Of a stretch of DNA of 64,000 nucleotides, positions 1 to 7,087 are shown piece after piece. Location of the stretch: assembly GCA_964588385.1 (NCBI GenBank), contig CAZPPG010000001.1:62001-126000 (forward strand). Direction: 5' to 3'. A model generated the notes under the pieces. The model saw nothing but the letters and a program-made list of their open reading frames with translations, was not told where the DNA came from and did no database searches. The stretch is from JAHBWV01 sp964588385. GTDB taxonomy: Bacteria > Planctomycetota > Phycisphaerae > Phycisphaerales > UBA1924. The first letter of the stretch is position 1, and every line of letters begins with the position of its first letter. The position numbers and the translations under genes are program-made.

Positions 1-1892
1 TCCGGGGGTTTCACGCACGGAGTGCATCGGCGATTCCGAACCCACCTGAACACACCGATCCTCGGCCATCGCCGCTCCAGCGGCTGCGAACACTCGAGCT
101 CTCGCGCCTCTTTGACATCCTGGGGCTCGGGCGCGAGTGGTACCTGATCTTCTGCGGCGGGGTTGTCGGGGCGGTCACCGCGCTCGGGGCGGTCGGCTTC
201 GCCAAGGCCCTGCACGCCACCGAGGACACGACGTTCGACTTTCTCGCCAGAGCCCCCATCTGGCTGATCCCGCTGCCTCCCATCCTCGGCGCGCTGGTCA
301 CGGCGTTCCTTGTCCATTTCTTCGCACGGGATGCGAGCGGGCATGGCGTGCCGCAGGTCATTGATGCCATCCACCGCAAGGGCGGGCGCATCCCGCTCAA
401 GGTGGGGCTTGTGAAGGTCGTGGCCTCGATCGCGACGGTGGGCTCGGGGGGATCGGCCGGCGCAGAGGGTCCGATTGTGCAGATCGGGTCCACGGCGGGC
501 AGCGTCATGGGGCGCGGGCTGCGCGTCGGGCGCGCGGACATGAGTACGCTCCTGGGGTGTGGCGCGGCTGCGGGGATCGCGTCGGTCTTCAACGCTCCTA
601 TCACCGGCGTCTTCTTTGTGCTGGAGGTTCTGCTTCGCGATTTCTCTCTTCGCACGTTCACGCCCATCGTGGTCTCCAGCGTCTTCTCGGTGGGTGTCAC
701 GCAGTCGCTTCTGGGAAAGGACGAGGCGATCTTCTCCGTTGCGCTCTCGGGGTACGACTTCACGCTGACCGAGATGCCGTCGTTCATCGCGCTGGGGATC
801 CTGTGCGCGGTCATTGGCGTCGGGTTCACGCGCCTCTTGCACGTCGTCGAGGACCTCTTCGCGAGGGTGAGGGCGCACCCGCTGGTCAAGCCCGCGATGG
901 GTGCATCGCTGCTCGGTGCGCTGGGCATCGGTTGGGCGCTTGCGTCGGGAGTCCTTGGGAATCAGTCGCACGTTCCCGCCTTCTTCGGCAACGGCTACGC
1001 GGCGATTCGCTCCATCGTCGATCCGATCTCCTATCAGTCGGCGGGTGATGCGAGCGGCCCCGTCCTCTCCATGACGATCGTCGCCCTCGGCGCGCTCTGC
1101 ATTCTCAAAGCGCTGGGCACGACCTTCACGCTCGGCTCCGGCGGGTCGGGCGGTGTGTTCGCGCCCTCGCTCTTCATCGGCGCGACGGCGGGCGCTGTGT
1201 TCGGACTCGCGCTCGAGCGCGTCGGCCTCATGCCATCCGGCGGCACGCCCGCGTCGTACGCGCTGGTCGGCATGGCGGCGGTCATCGCCGGAACAACCTT
1301 CGCGCCGCTGACGGCGATCCTTCTCTTGTTCGAGCTCACGCGCGAGCCCAAGGTGCTGCTGCCGGCGATGCTGGCCTGCATCGTCGCGACGGTCGTTGCG
1401 CAGCGGTTCATGCGCGACTCCATCTACACCGCGAAGCTGCGGCAGTCGGGGCTGATCCTGGGCGGCACGCGCGACCTCACGGTCATGCGGCGTGTTCACC
1501 TCTCTTCGATCAAGCTTGCGGCGCTGCCGCCCGAGCCGATCTATCCATCCGACCCCTTGTCGAAGGTGATTGATCTGCTGACGGTTCATCGCGCACCGGA
1601 CTTCCCGGTGGTTGATCCGCTGGGTAAGTACCTGGGGATGGTGACGGGTGAGGACGTGCGGGCCGCGCTCATCGATCGCGAGGCGATCCCGCTGCTGCTG
1701 GTTGCGGAGCTGATGCGGACGGATCTGCCGACGCTGATGCCGGAGGAGTCGCTTGACACGGTCATTGACAAGTTCGCGCAGCATGATGTGGCGTGCCTGT
1801 GCGTGCTTGATTCAGTGGCGCGGATCCCGCGGGGCTTGGTGACGCGGGCGAGCGTGATGAAGCGGTACCAGCAGGCGCTCTCCGAGCACTGA
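1..1892 (+). CDS. ClC-family chloride channel/antiporter with C-terminal CBS pair (5' end outside window)
   Basis: Voltage-gated ClC-type chloride channel or Cl-/H+ antiporter of the inner membrane. The frame is open from base 3 with no plausible start before a GTG at 348, which lies inside the family core, so the gene begins upstream of the window. Selectivity-filter motifs are visible: GHGVPQ at 340-357 (the GSGIP position, Ser replaced by His), GSAGAEGP around 450-475 carrying the gating glutamate, and GSGGVFAPS near 1145. After the membrane part, the last 110 or so residues form two CBS modules, the usual cytosolic regulatory pair of long bacterial ClC proteins. The stop lies 10 bp from the convergent lipid-kinase stop. 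Family assignment is secure; channel versus antiporter is not decidable here. Confidence 0.93.
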   Translation, partial: RGFHARSASAIPNPPEHTDPRPSPLQRLRTLELSRLFDILGLGREWYLIFCGGVVGAVTALGAVGFAKALHATEDTTFDFLARAPIWLIPLPPILGALVTAFLVHFFARDASGHGVPQVIDAIHRKGGRIPLKVGLVKVVASIATVGSGGSAGAEGPIVQIGSTAGSVMGRGLRVGRADMSTLLGCGAAAGIASVFNAPITGVFFVLEVLLRDFSLRTFTPIVVSSVFSVGVTQSLLGKDEAIFSVALSGYDFTLTEMPSFIALGILCAVIGVGFTRLLHVVEDLFARVRAHPLVKPAMGASLLGALGIGWALASGVLGNQSHVPAFFGNGYAAIRSIVDPISYQSAGDASGPVLSMTIVALGALCILKALGTTFTLGSGGSGGVFAPSLFIGATAGAVFGLALERVGLMPSGGTPASYALVGMAAVIAGTTFAPLTAILLLFELTREPKVLLPAMLACIVATVVAQRFMRDSIYTAKLRQSGLILGGTRDLTVMRRVHLSSIKLAALPPEPIYPSDPLSKVIDLLTVHRAPDFPVVDPLGKYLGMVTGEDVRAALIDREAIPLLLVAELMRTDLPTLMPEESLDTVIDKFAQHDVACLCVLDSVARIPRGLVTRASVMKRYQQALSEH

Positions 1893-1902
1893 GGCGGCGC
1901 GC

Positions 1903-2844
1903 TCAGGCGCGGGGCGCGAGGAGCACGGGAAGTACGCCGGCGCGGACGCCGAGTTCGAGGGTTGTGCCGCGTGCGGTCATGGCTTCGCCGTCGGTCTGGA
2001 AGCGCGTGGTGTCGGCTGCGTTAGCGGCGGCGCGGTGGGCCGTGCGGATGGTGATGCGCGTGCCCTTGGCGCGGATGATCGAGCGGGCGCTCCGGCCCAT
2101 ACGGGCGAGGGTCAGGCCCATCCAGACGAGGGTGCGCGCGCTGGACGCGCTGGGCGCGAAGAAGAGATCGAGCTGGCCGTCGGTCATGCTTGCGTCGCGC
2201 GAGGGGTCGATGCCGAGGGCGTAGCGCCCGCAGTTGCTGACGACGGCGTTGCCCTTCACGCCGTCGACGATGGTGCGGCCGTCGACCTCAATGGTGAGCG
2301 TGCGGATGGTGGGGCGGAGGAGGCACTCGATGACGGGGCGCGTGTAGGAGCGGTGGGAGATCGGGCCCCTGCGGCGGGCGGCGAGGGCGGAGAGGACATC
2401 GGCATCGAAGCCGACGCTGCACATCAAGGCGAAGGTGCTCGCGGGCTGGTCGGGCGTGGCGTGGTCGGGCGCGGCGCATGTGCCGAGATCGACGGGCTGG
2501 ATGCGCCACTGGCGGATGGCCTTTGTGAGTTGGTCGATGTCGGGCTGCATGCCGAACTCGCGGGCGAAGAGGTTCTCTGTGCCGCGGGGGAGGTGGTAGA
2601 GAGCGGTTGATCGCGCGGGTTCGTTGGGTGATGTGGCGAGGGCGCCGGCGGCTGCGCTGACGGTGCCGTCCCCGCCGCAGGCGATGACGAGCGCGGCGCC
2701 CGCGAGTTGCGTCTCCCAGCCCTTGGCGAGGGGGGTGGGGTGGACATCGTGGCCGGCGCGCGCGAGAGCGTCCGCGGCTCGAGAGGCGAGGGAGTGTGAA
2801 CCGCCCTTGCCTGAGGCCGCGTTGGTGAGGAGGACGATCCGCAT
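1903..2844 (-). CDS. Diacylglycerol kinase-family lipid kinase
   Basis: Member of the DagK/YegS/BmrU lipid kinase family, which phosphorylates diacylglycerol or a related lipid at the cytoplasmic membrane. The 313-residue length is normal. The N-terminus has the NAASGKGG phosphate-loop-like segment at residues 8-15, and the family signature GGDGT follows about 50 residues later. A C-terminal beta-rich lobe typical of the family follows. The ATG at 2844 begins MRIVLLTN, a standard family start. It is convergent with the ClC gene and stands alone; the region upstream carries REP-like repeats. The lipid substrate cannot be read from sequence. Confidence 0.88.
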   Translation of the reverse strand: MRIVLLTNAASGKGGSHSLASRAADALARAGHDVHPTPLAKGWETQLAGAALVIACGGDGTVSAAAGALATSPNEPARSTALYHLPRGTENLFAREFGMQPDIDQLTKAIRQWRIQPVDLGTCAAPDHATPDQPASTFALMCSVGFDADVLSALAARRRGPISHRSYTRPVIECLLRPTIRTLTIEVDGRTIVDGVKGNAVVSNCGRYALGIDPSRDASMTDGQLDLFFAPSASSARTLVWMGLTLARMGRSARSIIRAKGTRITIRTAHRAAANAADTTRFQTDGEAMTARGTTLELGVRAGVLPVLLAPRA

Positions 2845-2867
2845 GGGGGCGGGATCGTAGGTGATGG

Positions 2868-2940
2868 GGAGTCCGCGTCGGTCTTGAGGACCGGCTCGGG
2901 TGGGAGGTTGCGGAGTGCGCTCGGCGAATGAATCGCCGAG
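2868..2940. repeat. REP-like repeat, family A, copy 1 (two hairpins)
   Basis: A 73 bp unit containing a CGGTC-TTGAG-GACCG hairpin at its left end and a perfect 8 bp stem CTCGGCGA/TCGCCGAG (2920-2940, loop ATGAA) at its right end. It recurs almost unchanged at 3168-3240 and as a left half at 3060-3098. The double-hairpin design resembles bacterial REP elements. Confidence 0.8.
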
Positions 2941-2997
2941 CTTGCCTTGCCTGTGCGAGTGGGAAGAGAAGACAGGGGCGGATGGGAGAGGCGAAGG

Positions 2998-3882
2998 TCA
3001 GGGAGATGAGCCGCGGGGGAGTGGCGGGCCGGTGGCGGCGCGGATGAGATCGGCGGGGAGGAGTCCGCGTCGGTCTTGAGGACCGGCGTGGGTGGGAGAA
3101 GAGAACGCAGAGGGCGCAGAGGAAGCAGAGTTTCGCAGAGGGGGAGAGGGGGTGTTGAACGCGGAGGGGAGTCCGCGTCGGTCTTGAGGACCGCCGCGGG
3201 TGGGAGGTGGTGGAGTGTGCTCGGCGAGTGAATCGCCGAGCGTGGAGGGGGACGGGAAGAAAGGGGCAGAGGGACGAAGGGGCAGAGGAGCAGAGGGGGA
3301 AGACGGGACAGGAGTTAAAGGATGAGGAGAGGGGAGCGGAGAAGACGAGGTGTCAGGAGCACTGGTTGACCCCCCCACGACGCAACCAGTGGCACCCGAG
3401 CTGGTCGCACCCGAACCAGGAGCACTCGAGCCAGTGGCACGGGATGCGGCGCGGGCGCGGGCGGCGGCGAGCATGTCCTTGATGTGGGATTCGTCGATCG
3501 GGACGGCGCGCGAGAGGCGGCAGAGTTGAGCCGCGGCTTTGCGGGCCTGGATGGCGGCGCGGAGGTAGGCGGGGTCGTTGTGGTCGATGCCCGAGCGGGC
3601 GAGGTCGCGGAAGTCGGTGAGGATCTGGGAGAGGGCGTCGACGGCGCTCGGGAGGTTGAGGGTGGCGGCGAGTCGGACGGCGACGTATGAGCCGCGTTCG
3701 ATCGCGGCGATGCGTTGGCGGGCGTCGGGTGAGTCGAGCCAGACGGCGAGATCGGCGATGGAGACGCCGTGGGCGTTTGCCACGGCGGCGAGTGAGCCGC
3801 GGGAGGAGGCGAGGTCGCGGAGGATGGCGGCGGCGAGGGTGTCGTCGGGGGTGAAGGGGGAGTTGGGAGGTGAGGCGATCAC
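2998..3882 (-). CDS. Hypothetical protein with HTH-like N-terminal domain and Pro/Ser-rich repeat-derived tail
   Basis: Not recognised. The first 150 or so residues look like a real domain: an alpha-helical segment (AAVANAHGVSIADLAVWL) resembling the small HTH of transposase or terminase subunits, then a helical region ending VPIDESHIKDML. From about residue 160 the protein becomes a Ser/Pro/Thr-rich low-complexity tail built from DNA repeats; the peptide GPQDRRGL occurs twice because REP-like family A copies are read through. A GTG at 3882 is chosen as start because the longer ATG at 3993 would translate a 10 bp hairpin, and a good promoter lies just before 3882. The tail may be a recent extension by repeat invasion. 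Confidence 0.55.
   Translation of the reverse strand: MIASPPNSPFTPDDTLAAAILRDLASSRGSLAAVANAHGVSIADLAVWLDSPDARQRIAAIERGSYVAVRLAATLNLPSAVDALSQILTDFRDLARSGIDHNDPAYLRAAIQARKAAAQLCRLSRAVPIDESHIKDMLAAARARAASRATGSSAPGSGATSSGATGCVVGGSTSAPDTSSSPLPSPHPLTPVPSSPSAPLPLRPSAPFFPSPSTLGDSLAEHTPPPPTRGGPQDRRGLPSAFNTPSPPLRNSASSAPSAFSSPTHAGPQDRRGLLPADLIRAATGPPLPRGSSP
3060..3098. repeat. REP-like repeat, family A, partial copy 2
   Basis: Left half of the family A unit, with the CGGTC/GACCG hairpin but without the second stem. It lies inside the C-terminal part of the gene at 2998-3882 and encodes the peptide HAGPQDRRGL on the minus strand. Confidence 0.75.
3099..3145. repeat. GAACGC(A/G)GAG-type dispersed simple repeat
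   Basis: Imperfect repetition of ACGCAGAG/GCGCAGAG/TCGCAGAG. The same composition recurs at 16801-16932, 23369-23403, 24886-24930, 26171-26190, 59909-59940, 60028-60056 and 62199-62316. Here it sits inside the tail-coding part of the gene at 2998-3882. Confidence 0.6.
3168..3240. repeat. REP-like repeat, family A, copy 3 (two hairpins)
   Basis: Near-identical to 2868-2940. It has the CGGTC/GACCG hairpin and the perfect CTCGGCGA/TCGCCGAG stem at 3220-3240 (loop GTGAA). It is read in frame as part of the gene at 2998-3882. Confidence 0.8.
3360..3391. repeat. Inverted-repeat element, family E, copy 1
   Basis: Arms CACTGGTTG (3360-3368) and CAACCAGTG (3383-3391) flank a C-rich centre. A diverged relative with the same order (GGTTG, C-run, GCCAGTGGCA) sits at 26398-26431. 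Confidence 0.65.
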
Positions 3883-3892
3883 GAGTACGGGG

Positions 3893-3921
3893 AAGGTACG
3901 GGCGTGCAACGGCCGTGTCAA
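3893..3921 (-). promoter_or_regulatory. Sigma70-like promoter for the gene ending at 2998
   Basis: On the minus strand TTGACA (3921-3916), a 17 nt spacer, then TACCTT (3898-3893). The predicted start of transcription falls only a few bases before the GTG at 3882, implying a very short or absent leader. Prediction from consensus match only. Confidence 0.4.
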
Positions 3922-3970
3922 GCTTATTTTTGGTATGTGTGAGGATATGTGGATTGGCGGAGCGAGTGCA

Positions 3971-4159
3971 TTGCAGGGGGACACCCCCTGCAACCCCCGA
4001 GAGGAGAGGAGCTTGTGTTGTGTCGCCTTCGGCGACAGGGGCGTGAGGAAGGGGGCAGGGCGGAGAGGGAAGGGTGTGTGGGGCGCTTTCCAGGGGTTGC
4101 GCGGTCCCCTTCGGGGACGCGCTGACCCCTGGCAACCATCGCTTGCCCGCTTCGCGGGC
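3971..4159. repeat. Array of perfect hairpins with 3-nt loops
   Basis: Non-coding stretch holding consecutive perfect stems. TTGCAGGGGG/CCCCCTGCAA (3971-3993, loop ACA) comes first, then TGTCGCC/GGCGACA (4021-4037, loop TTC). GTCCCC/GGGGAC (4104-4118, loop TTC) is nested in CCAGGGGT/ACCCCTGG (4090-4132). GCCCGC/GCGGGC near 4145-4159 (loop TTC) follows. No gene is supported here. Confidence 0.75.
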
Positions 4160-4163
4160 GCAG

Positions 4164-4234
4164 GAGGGAAGAGGCGTCGCCTCTGGCGACGGGGAGTGTT
4201 GAAAGGATGCCGCTGGGCGGCGGGGTTTACCGGG
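4164..4234. repeat. Hairpin repeat, family B, copy 1
   Basis: 71 bp unit containing the CGTCGCC/GGCGACG stem (loop TCT). It is nearly identical to 4307-4378; a diverged relative is at 26239-26306. A GGCCGCC/GGCGGCC hairpin lies between the two copies. Confidence 0.8.
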
Positions 4235-4306
4235 GGTGTCGCGGCGGCCGCCGTCGGCGGCCTTGCTCCACGGCCCGTCTCCTGGCGACCAGCTCTGCGG
4301 GCTGAA

Positions 4307-4378
4307 GAGGGAAGAGGCGTCGCCTCTGGCGACGGGGAGGCGTTTAAAGGATGCCGCTGGGCGGCGGGGTTTACCGGG
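4307..4378. repeat. Hairpin repeat, family B, copy 2
   Basis: Second copy of the 71 bp unit, differing from 4164-4234 mainly in the short segment around 4337-4345. After it, 4379-4690 shows no gene: a C-rich, then A/G-rich stretch leading into the promoter at 4692. Confidence 0.8.
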
Positions 4379-4691
4379 ATTACGCGGTCCGGCTTGGTGT
4401 GTGCGTGCGGGGACGTGTTGACGCTGGGCGACCACCGTTTGCCCGCCCCCCAACGCCCTCACATGACGCCGCCCGCCGCTCGCCGCCCGGTCCGCACCCC
4501 CCACCCACCACCTTGCCACTCACCACCTTGCCCCCCGGGCCGCGGGCGAAGAGAGCGGCAGAAGTCAGGAAGGCGGGGAGGAGAGGCAAGAGCACCGAAC
4601 TTGGTCCAGAGCGACCGACCGAGGTGAGACGGGGCAGAGCGAGGGAGGGGCCATCCGTCAATTGAACCAAGAAAGCAAACGGTGGTCTTGT

Positions 4692-4720
4692 TTGACAGCA
4701 ATATGGGGGGAAACTAGTCT
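4692..4720 (+). promoter_or_regulatory. Sigma70-like promoter of the orphan lipoprotein gene
   Basis: TTGACA (4692-4697), 17 nt spacer, TAGTCT (4715-4720). It lies about 78 bp before the ATG at 4798 in a noticeably AT-richer segment. Consensus match only. Confidence 0.5.
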
Positions 4721-4797
4721 GCTGGCTGCTCGAAACGACATAGCTGTGAAGCGATAGCGTAGTTGCTGGTGCTTGAACAAGCAGGGAAGGACACAAT

Positions 4798-5937
4798 ATG
4801 CGACATGGAACTCGTTGCGCGGTATCCGTGCATTGCTTGCTGTTCGTCGTCGCAATATGTCTGACCAGCCTCGGCTGCAAGAAACACGCGACAATTAAAC
4901 AGTGGGTTCATAGTAGAGATCATTACTATGTCTCCAATTTCACGCGCGATAGCATCATCGGAAAGCAGCCCATATATGAACTCAAGGAGATCGGGCGGGA
5001 GCAGGGACGTCCGGTATACGAAAGAGTGACCCGTTCCTTCGGGGACTCTACGTACTTGCGATCCAGCAGCTACGATCCCTCTGATAGTGGGAGCTATCGC
5101 CAGGTCACCGGTGACAATACCAGAATAGATGTTAGCATCGCGCGCTCGTTGCTTCCTCTTGTCATGGGCGAGACGCTTAGCGGTAGCTTTGTAAACACAG
5201 AGTACGCTGATGTATCAATAGAGAAGGCGATGACGCGGACTTGGAGACAGGTAGTTCCAATCGCGGCTCCTCCCAAGAACGAGCCCAAGACTGTAGAGAT
5301 TGTGACCGGAGAACTGATCGCTGATGATTTGGTGTTCTCCGCTTACGATCGCAACGGATTTATTATTGCAGCATCAGTTCAAAGGCGAAATGGCGTTACG
5401 CTTGGCCGTGGGACGTCGGGTGTGTCCCAGATAACCGGCGCACAGCTGGTAGTTGGCTATCTGTCATCGAAGTACTCAATATCGACGCAAGACGACAGCA
5501 AGTTTGTCACGATTCCGTTAGGCCGTGGACAACTCGTTGGAGATGCATGGATCTATGTCGAATCGATCAGAGCGGGGTCGACTTCGCCGTACGAAGCGTT
5601 TCTAACCATCAATCCTACAGGGCTACCGGCGGCTTCGGCTCAACGCGACACTGTGTCGTACGACGAAGCGATAAAGCACCTGGAGCAATTGCCTGTTCCA
5701 GATGTGCCGTCACCACCACGAGATCTTCTTAGTAGAGGACTACAACAGGGCGAAGTTATCAATGAGCCGGTTCCCACGATCGCTGTAGTTCGCGAAGTGG
5801 GCACCTGGGTCGGTCGACCCACACGAATTGGTGTTGTGGGTGCTGGCGACCGGCCAGCAACGTACGTCGAGATAGTCGAGATCAGTGATCGCGGTGTCGT
5901 TGTGCAGTATGTTCCAGTATTGATTCGTTCGCAGTGA
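4798..5937 (+). CDS. Orphan lipoprotein of unknown function, atypical base composition
   Basis: 379-residue predicted lipoprotein. A basic N-terminus and hydrophobic stretch end in the lipobox LTSLGC at about residues 22-27, so the mature protein should start at that Cys and be anchored in the envelope. The rest is soluble and rich in beta-forming residues, without a family I recognise. A purine-rich RBS (GGGAAGGA) precedes the ATG. Base composition is clearly lower in GC and codon use more relaxed than in neighbours, and the gene lacks the long antisense open frames that accompany native GC-rich genes. It sits between hairpin arrays and a Y1 transposase gene, which suggests horizontal acquisition. 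Confidence 0.75.
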   Translation: MRHGTRCAVSVHCLLFVVAICLTSLGCKKHATIKQWVHSRDHYYVSNFTRDSIIGKQPIYELKEIGREQGRPVYERVTRSFGDSTYLRSSSYDPSDSGSYRQVTGDNTRIDVSIARSLLPLVMGETLSGSFVNTEYADVSIEKAMTRTWRQVVPIAAPPKNEPKTVEIVTGELIADDLVFSAYDRNGFIIAASVQRRNGVTLGRGTSGVSQITGAQLVVGYLSSKYSISTQDDSKFVTIPLGRGQLVGDAWIYVESIRAGSTSPYEAFLTINPTGLPAASAQRDTVSYDEAIKHLEQLPVPDVPSPPRDLLSRGLQQGEVINEPVPTIAVVREVGTWVGRPTRIGVVGAGDRPATYVEIVEISDRGVVVQYVPVLIRSQ

Positions 5938-5950
5938 TTTGTGTTGAGGT

Positions 5951-6033
5951 GCCGCCTTCGACGGGTTTCGTTCGCCCGAAGCGCGTTGCGCTTTACCCGC
6001 GGCTACACCCGGCGGCCCAGTTGGGGCTGAGAG
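5951..6033 (+). repeat. REP-like element flanking the Y1 transposase, left copy
   Basis: Architecture: outer ACGGGT/ACCCGCGG arms enclosing the perfect stem AAGCGC-GTT-GCGCTT, then CTACACC and a GCCC-AGTTG-GGGC hairpin. The same order appears at 6882-6951 and, inverted, at 6670-6746. Confidence 0.75.
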
Positions 6034-6196
6034 AAAGCCAAAGTCTCGCTGTGCGGCGGTAACGCGGGGGCCGAGAGGCCAAGGTCGGGGGAAAGAGAGA
6101 CGCTGGAACGGTCAGGAAGAGAGGCCCCGAGGTCCGATCGGGCCGGCCGGCGTGTCAGTATTCTCTGGCCCCCGACAGGGGTGAAGGGAGGCGCGG

Positions 6197-6649
6197 GTGG
6201 CTGGGACTTACTCACAGTTGCTGTATCACATCGTGTTCTCGACGAAGGGGCGCGAGCCGTGGATCAGCGAGGCGATTGCCCCGCGGGTCTATTCGTACAT
6301 CGGCGGCATCGTGCGCGGGCAGGGGGGAGTTCTGCTCGACGCGGGCGGCGTCGAAGACCATGTGCATCTGTATCTGCGATGGAAGACCGATGGGAAGTTG
6401 TCCGACCTGATGCGCGATGTGAAGGCGGGGTCGTCGCTGTGGATCCACGGCGAGTTTCCTGCGCTGAAGCACTTCGCATGGCAGGACGGATACGGGGCGT
6501 TCACGGTGAGCAAGTCGCAGGAGGATGCGGTACGGAAGTATCTCGCGGGTCAGCGCGAGCATCATCGGAAAGAGGACTTCAAGTCGGAGCTCTTGCGCGT
6601 CCTGCGGGCGCACGGCATCGAGTTTGATGAGCGGTATGTGTTTGACTGA
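6197..6649 (+). CDS. IS200-like Y1 (HUH) transposase, REP-associated type
   Basis: 150-residue single-strand DNA transposase of the Y1 HUH group (IS200 TnpA/RAYT). The HUH pair is His55-x-His57 in DHVHLYL, and the catalytic tyrosine is Tyr115 in AVRKYLAGQ, followed by the family's HH-rich tail. Length is that of a complete enzyme. The GTG at 6197 is preceded by a strong AGGGAGG. No accessory TnpB is present. Immediately outside the gene are hairpin elements in inverted orientation (5951-6033 and 6670-6746), so it resembles a domesticated RAYT acting on its REP elements more than a classical insertion sequence. No target-site duplication was found. Confidence 0.88.
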   Translation: MAGTYSQLLYHIVFSTKGREPWISEAIAPRVYSYIGGIVRGQGGVLLDAGGVEDHVHLYLRWKTDGKLSDLMRDVKAGSSLWIHGEFPALKHFAWQDGYGAFTVSKSQEDAVRKYLAGQREHHRKEDFKSELLRVLRAHGIEFDERYVFD

Positions 6650-6669
6650 ATGCGGCGGGGGGTGGTGGT

Positions 6670-6746
6670 GGCTCCGAAGGAGCCGGAGTGTGTAGCCGCG
6701 GGTGGAGTGAGCGAGACGCGCGAGCGTCGAGTGAGCGGAACCCGTG
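6670..6746 (-). repeat. REP-like element flanking the Y1 transposase, right copy (inverted)
   Basis: Inverted relative of 5951-6033. It contains GGCTCC-GAA-GGAGCC (6670-6684), then GTGTAGCCGCGGGT (complement of ACCCGCGGCTACAC in the left copy), an inner GACGC-GCGA-GCGTC stem and a closing ACCCGTGG arm. Further small G/C hairpins follow to about 6840. Confidence 0.7.
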
Positions 6747-6881
6747 GGGAGGTGCGGTTCTTCGGAGTGAGCCCCGCGAGGGGCGAAAGACGTGTTCAGC
6801 GTGTGCGCCGGGATTTCGGATCTGTCGCCCCTCCGGGGCTCGGGAAGAAGGAAGGAGGATGTGGGGTGGGGGTGCCGTCTT

Positions 6882-6951
6882 CCACGGGTTCCGGTCGCGA
6901 AGCGCGACCTTCACCCGTGGCTACATGCGGTGGCCCCGTTGGGGCCAGGAG
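6882..6951 (+). repeat. REP-like element, distal copy
   Basis: Clearest copy of the element: CCACGGGT (6882-6889) and ACCCGTGG (6913-6920) enclose the perfect stem GGTCGCG-AAG-CGCGACC (6893-6909). CTACATGCGG and the hairpin GGCCCC-GTT-GGGGCC (6932-6946) follow. Confidence 0.8.
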
Positions 6952-6969
6952 TAGATCACGGTTCCGCAG

Positions 6970-7000
6970 TTACATGCGGCGGCCCCGTTGGGGCCAGGAG
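6970..7000 (+). repeat. REP-like element, 3' half, extra tandem copy
   Basis: 31 bp repeat of 6921-6951 (TACATGCGG then GGCCCC-GTT-GGGGCC at 6981-6995), differing at two positions. The rest of the 6650-7087 gap holds no supportable gene. Confidence 0.8.
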
Positions 7001-7087
7001 AATGGAACGGCAAGAGAAGAGCATCGAGGTTGTCGTGGGCGCAGAGATCGAGGAGTCACGGGGAGTGGGGTTGACCTGCCTACACAG

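Noticed and set aside
3353..4519. Large minus-strand frame with repeated GKPRRPAASF peptides
   Set aside because: Arises from reading the hairpin repeats at 3971-4378; out of frame with the supported gene and has no domain.
6650..6914. Overlapping frames across the REP-like region after the transposase
   Set aside because: They differ between frames only by hairpin sequence and lack RBS; the region is repeats, not a gene.
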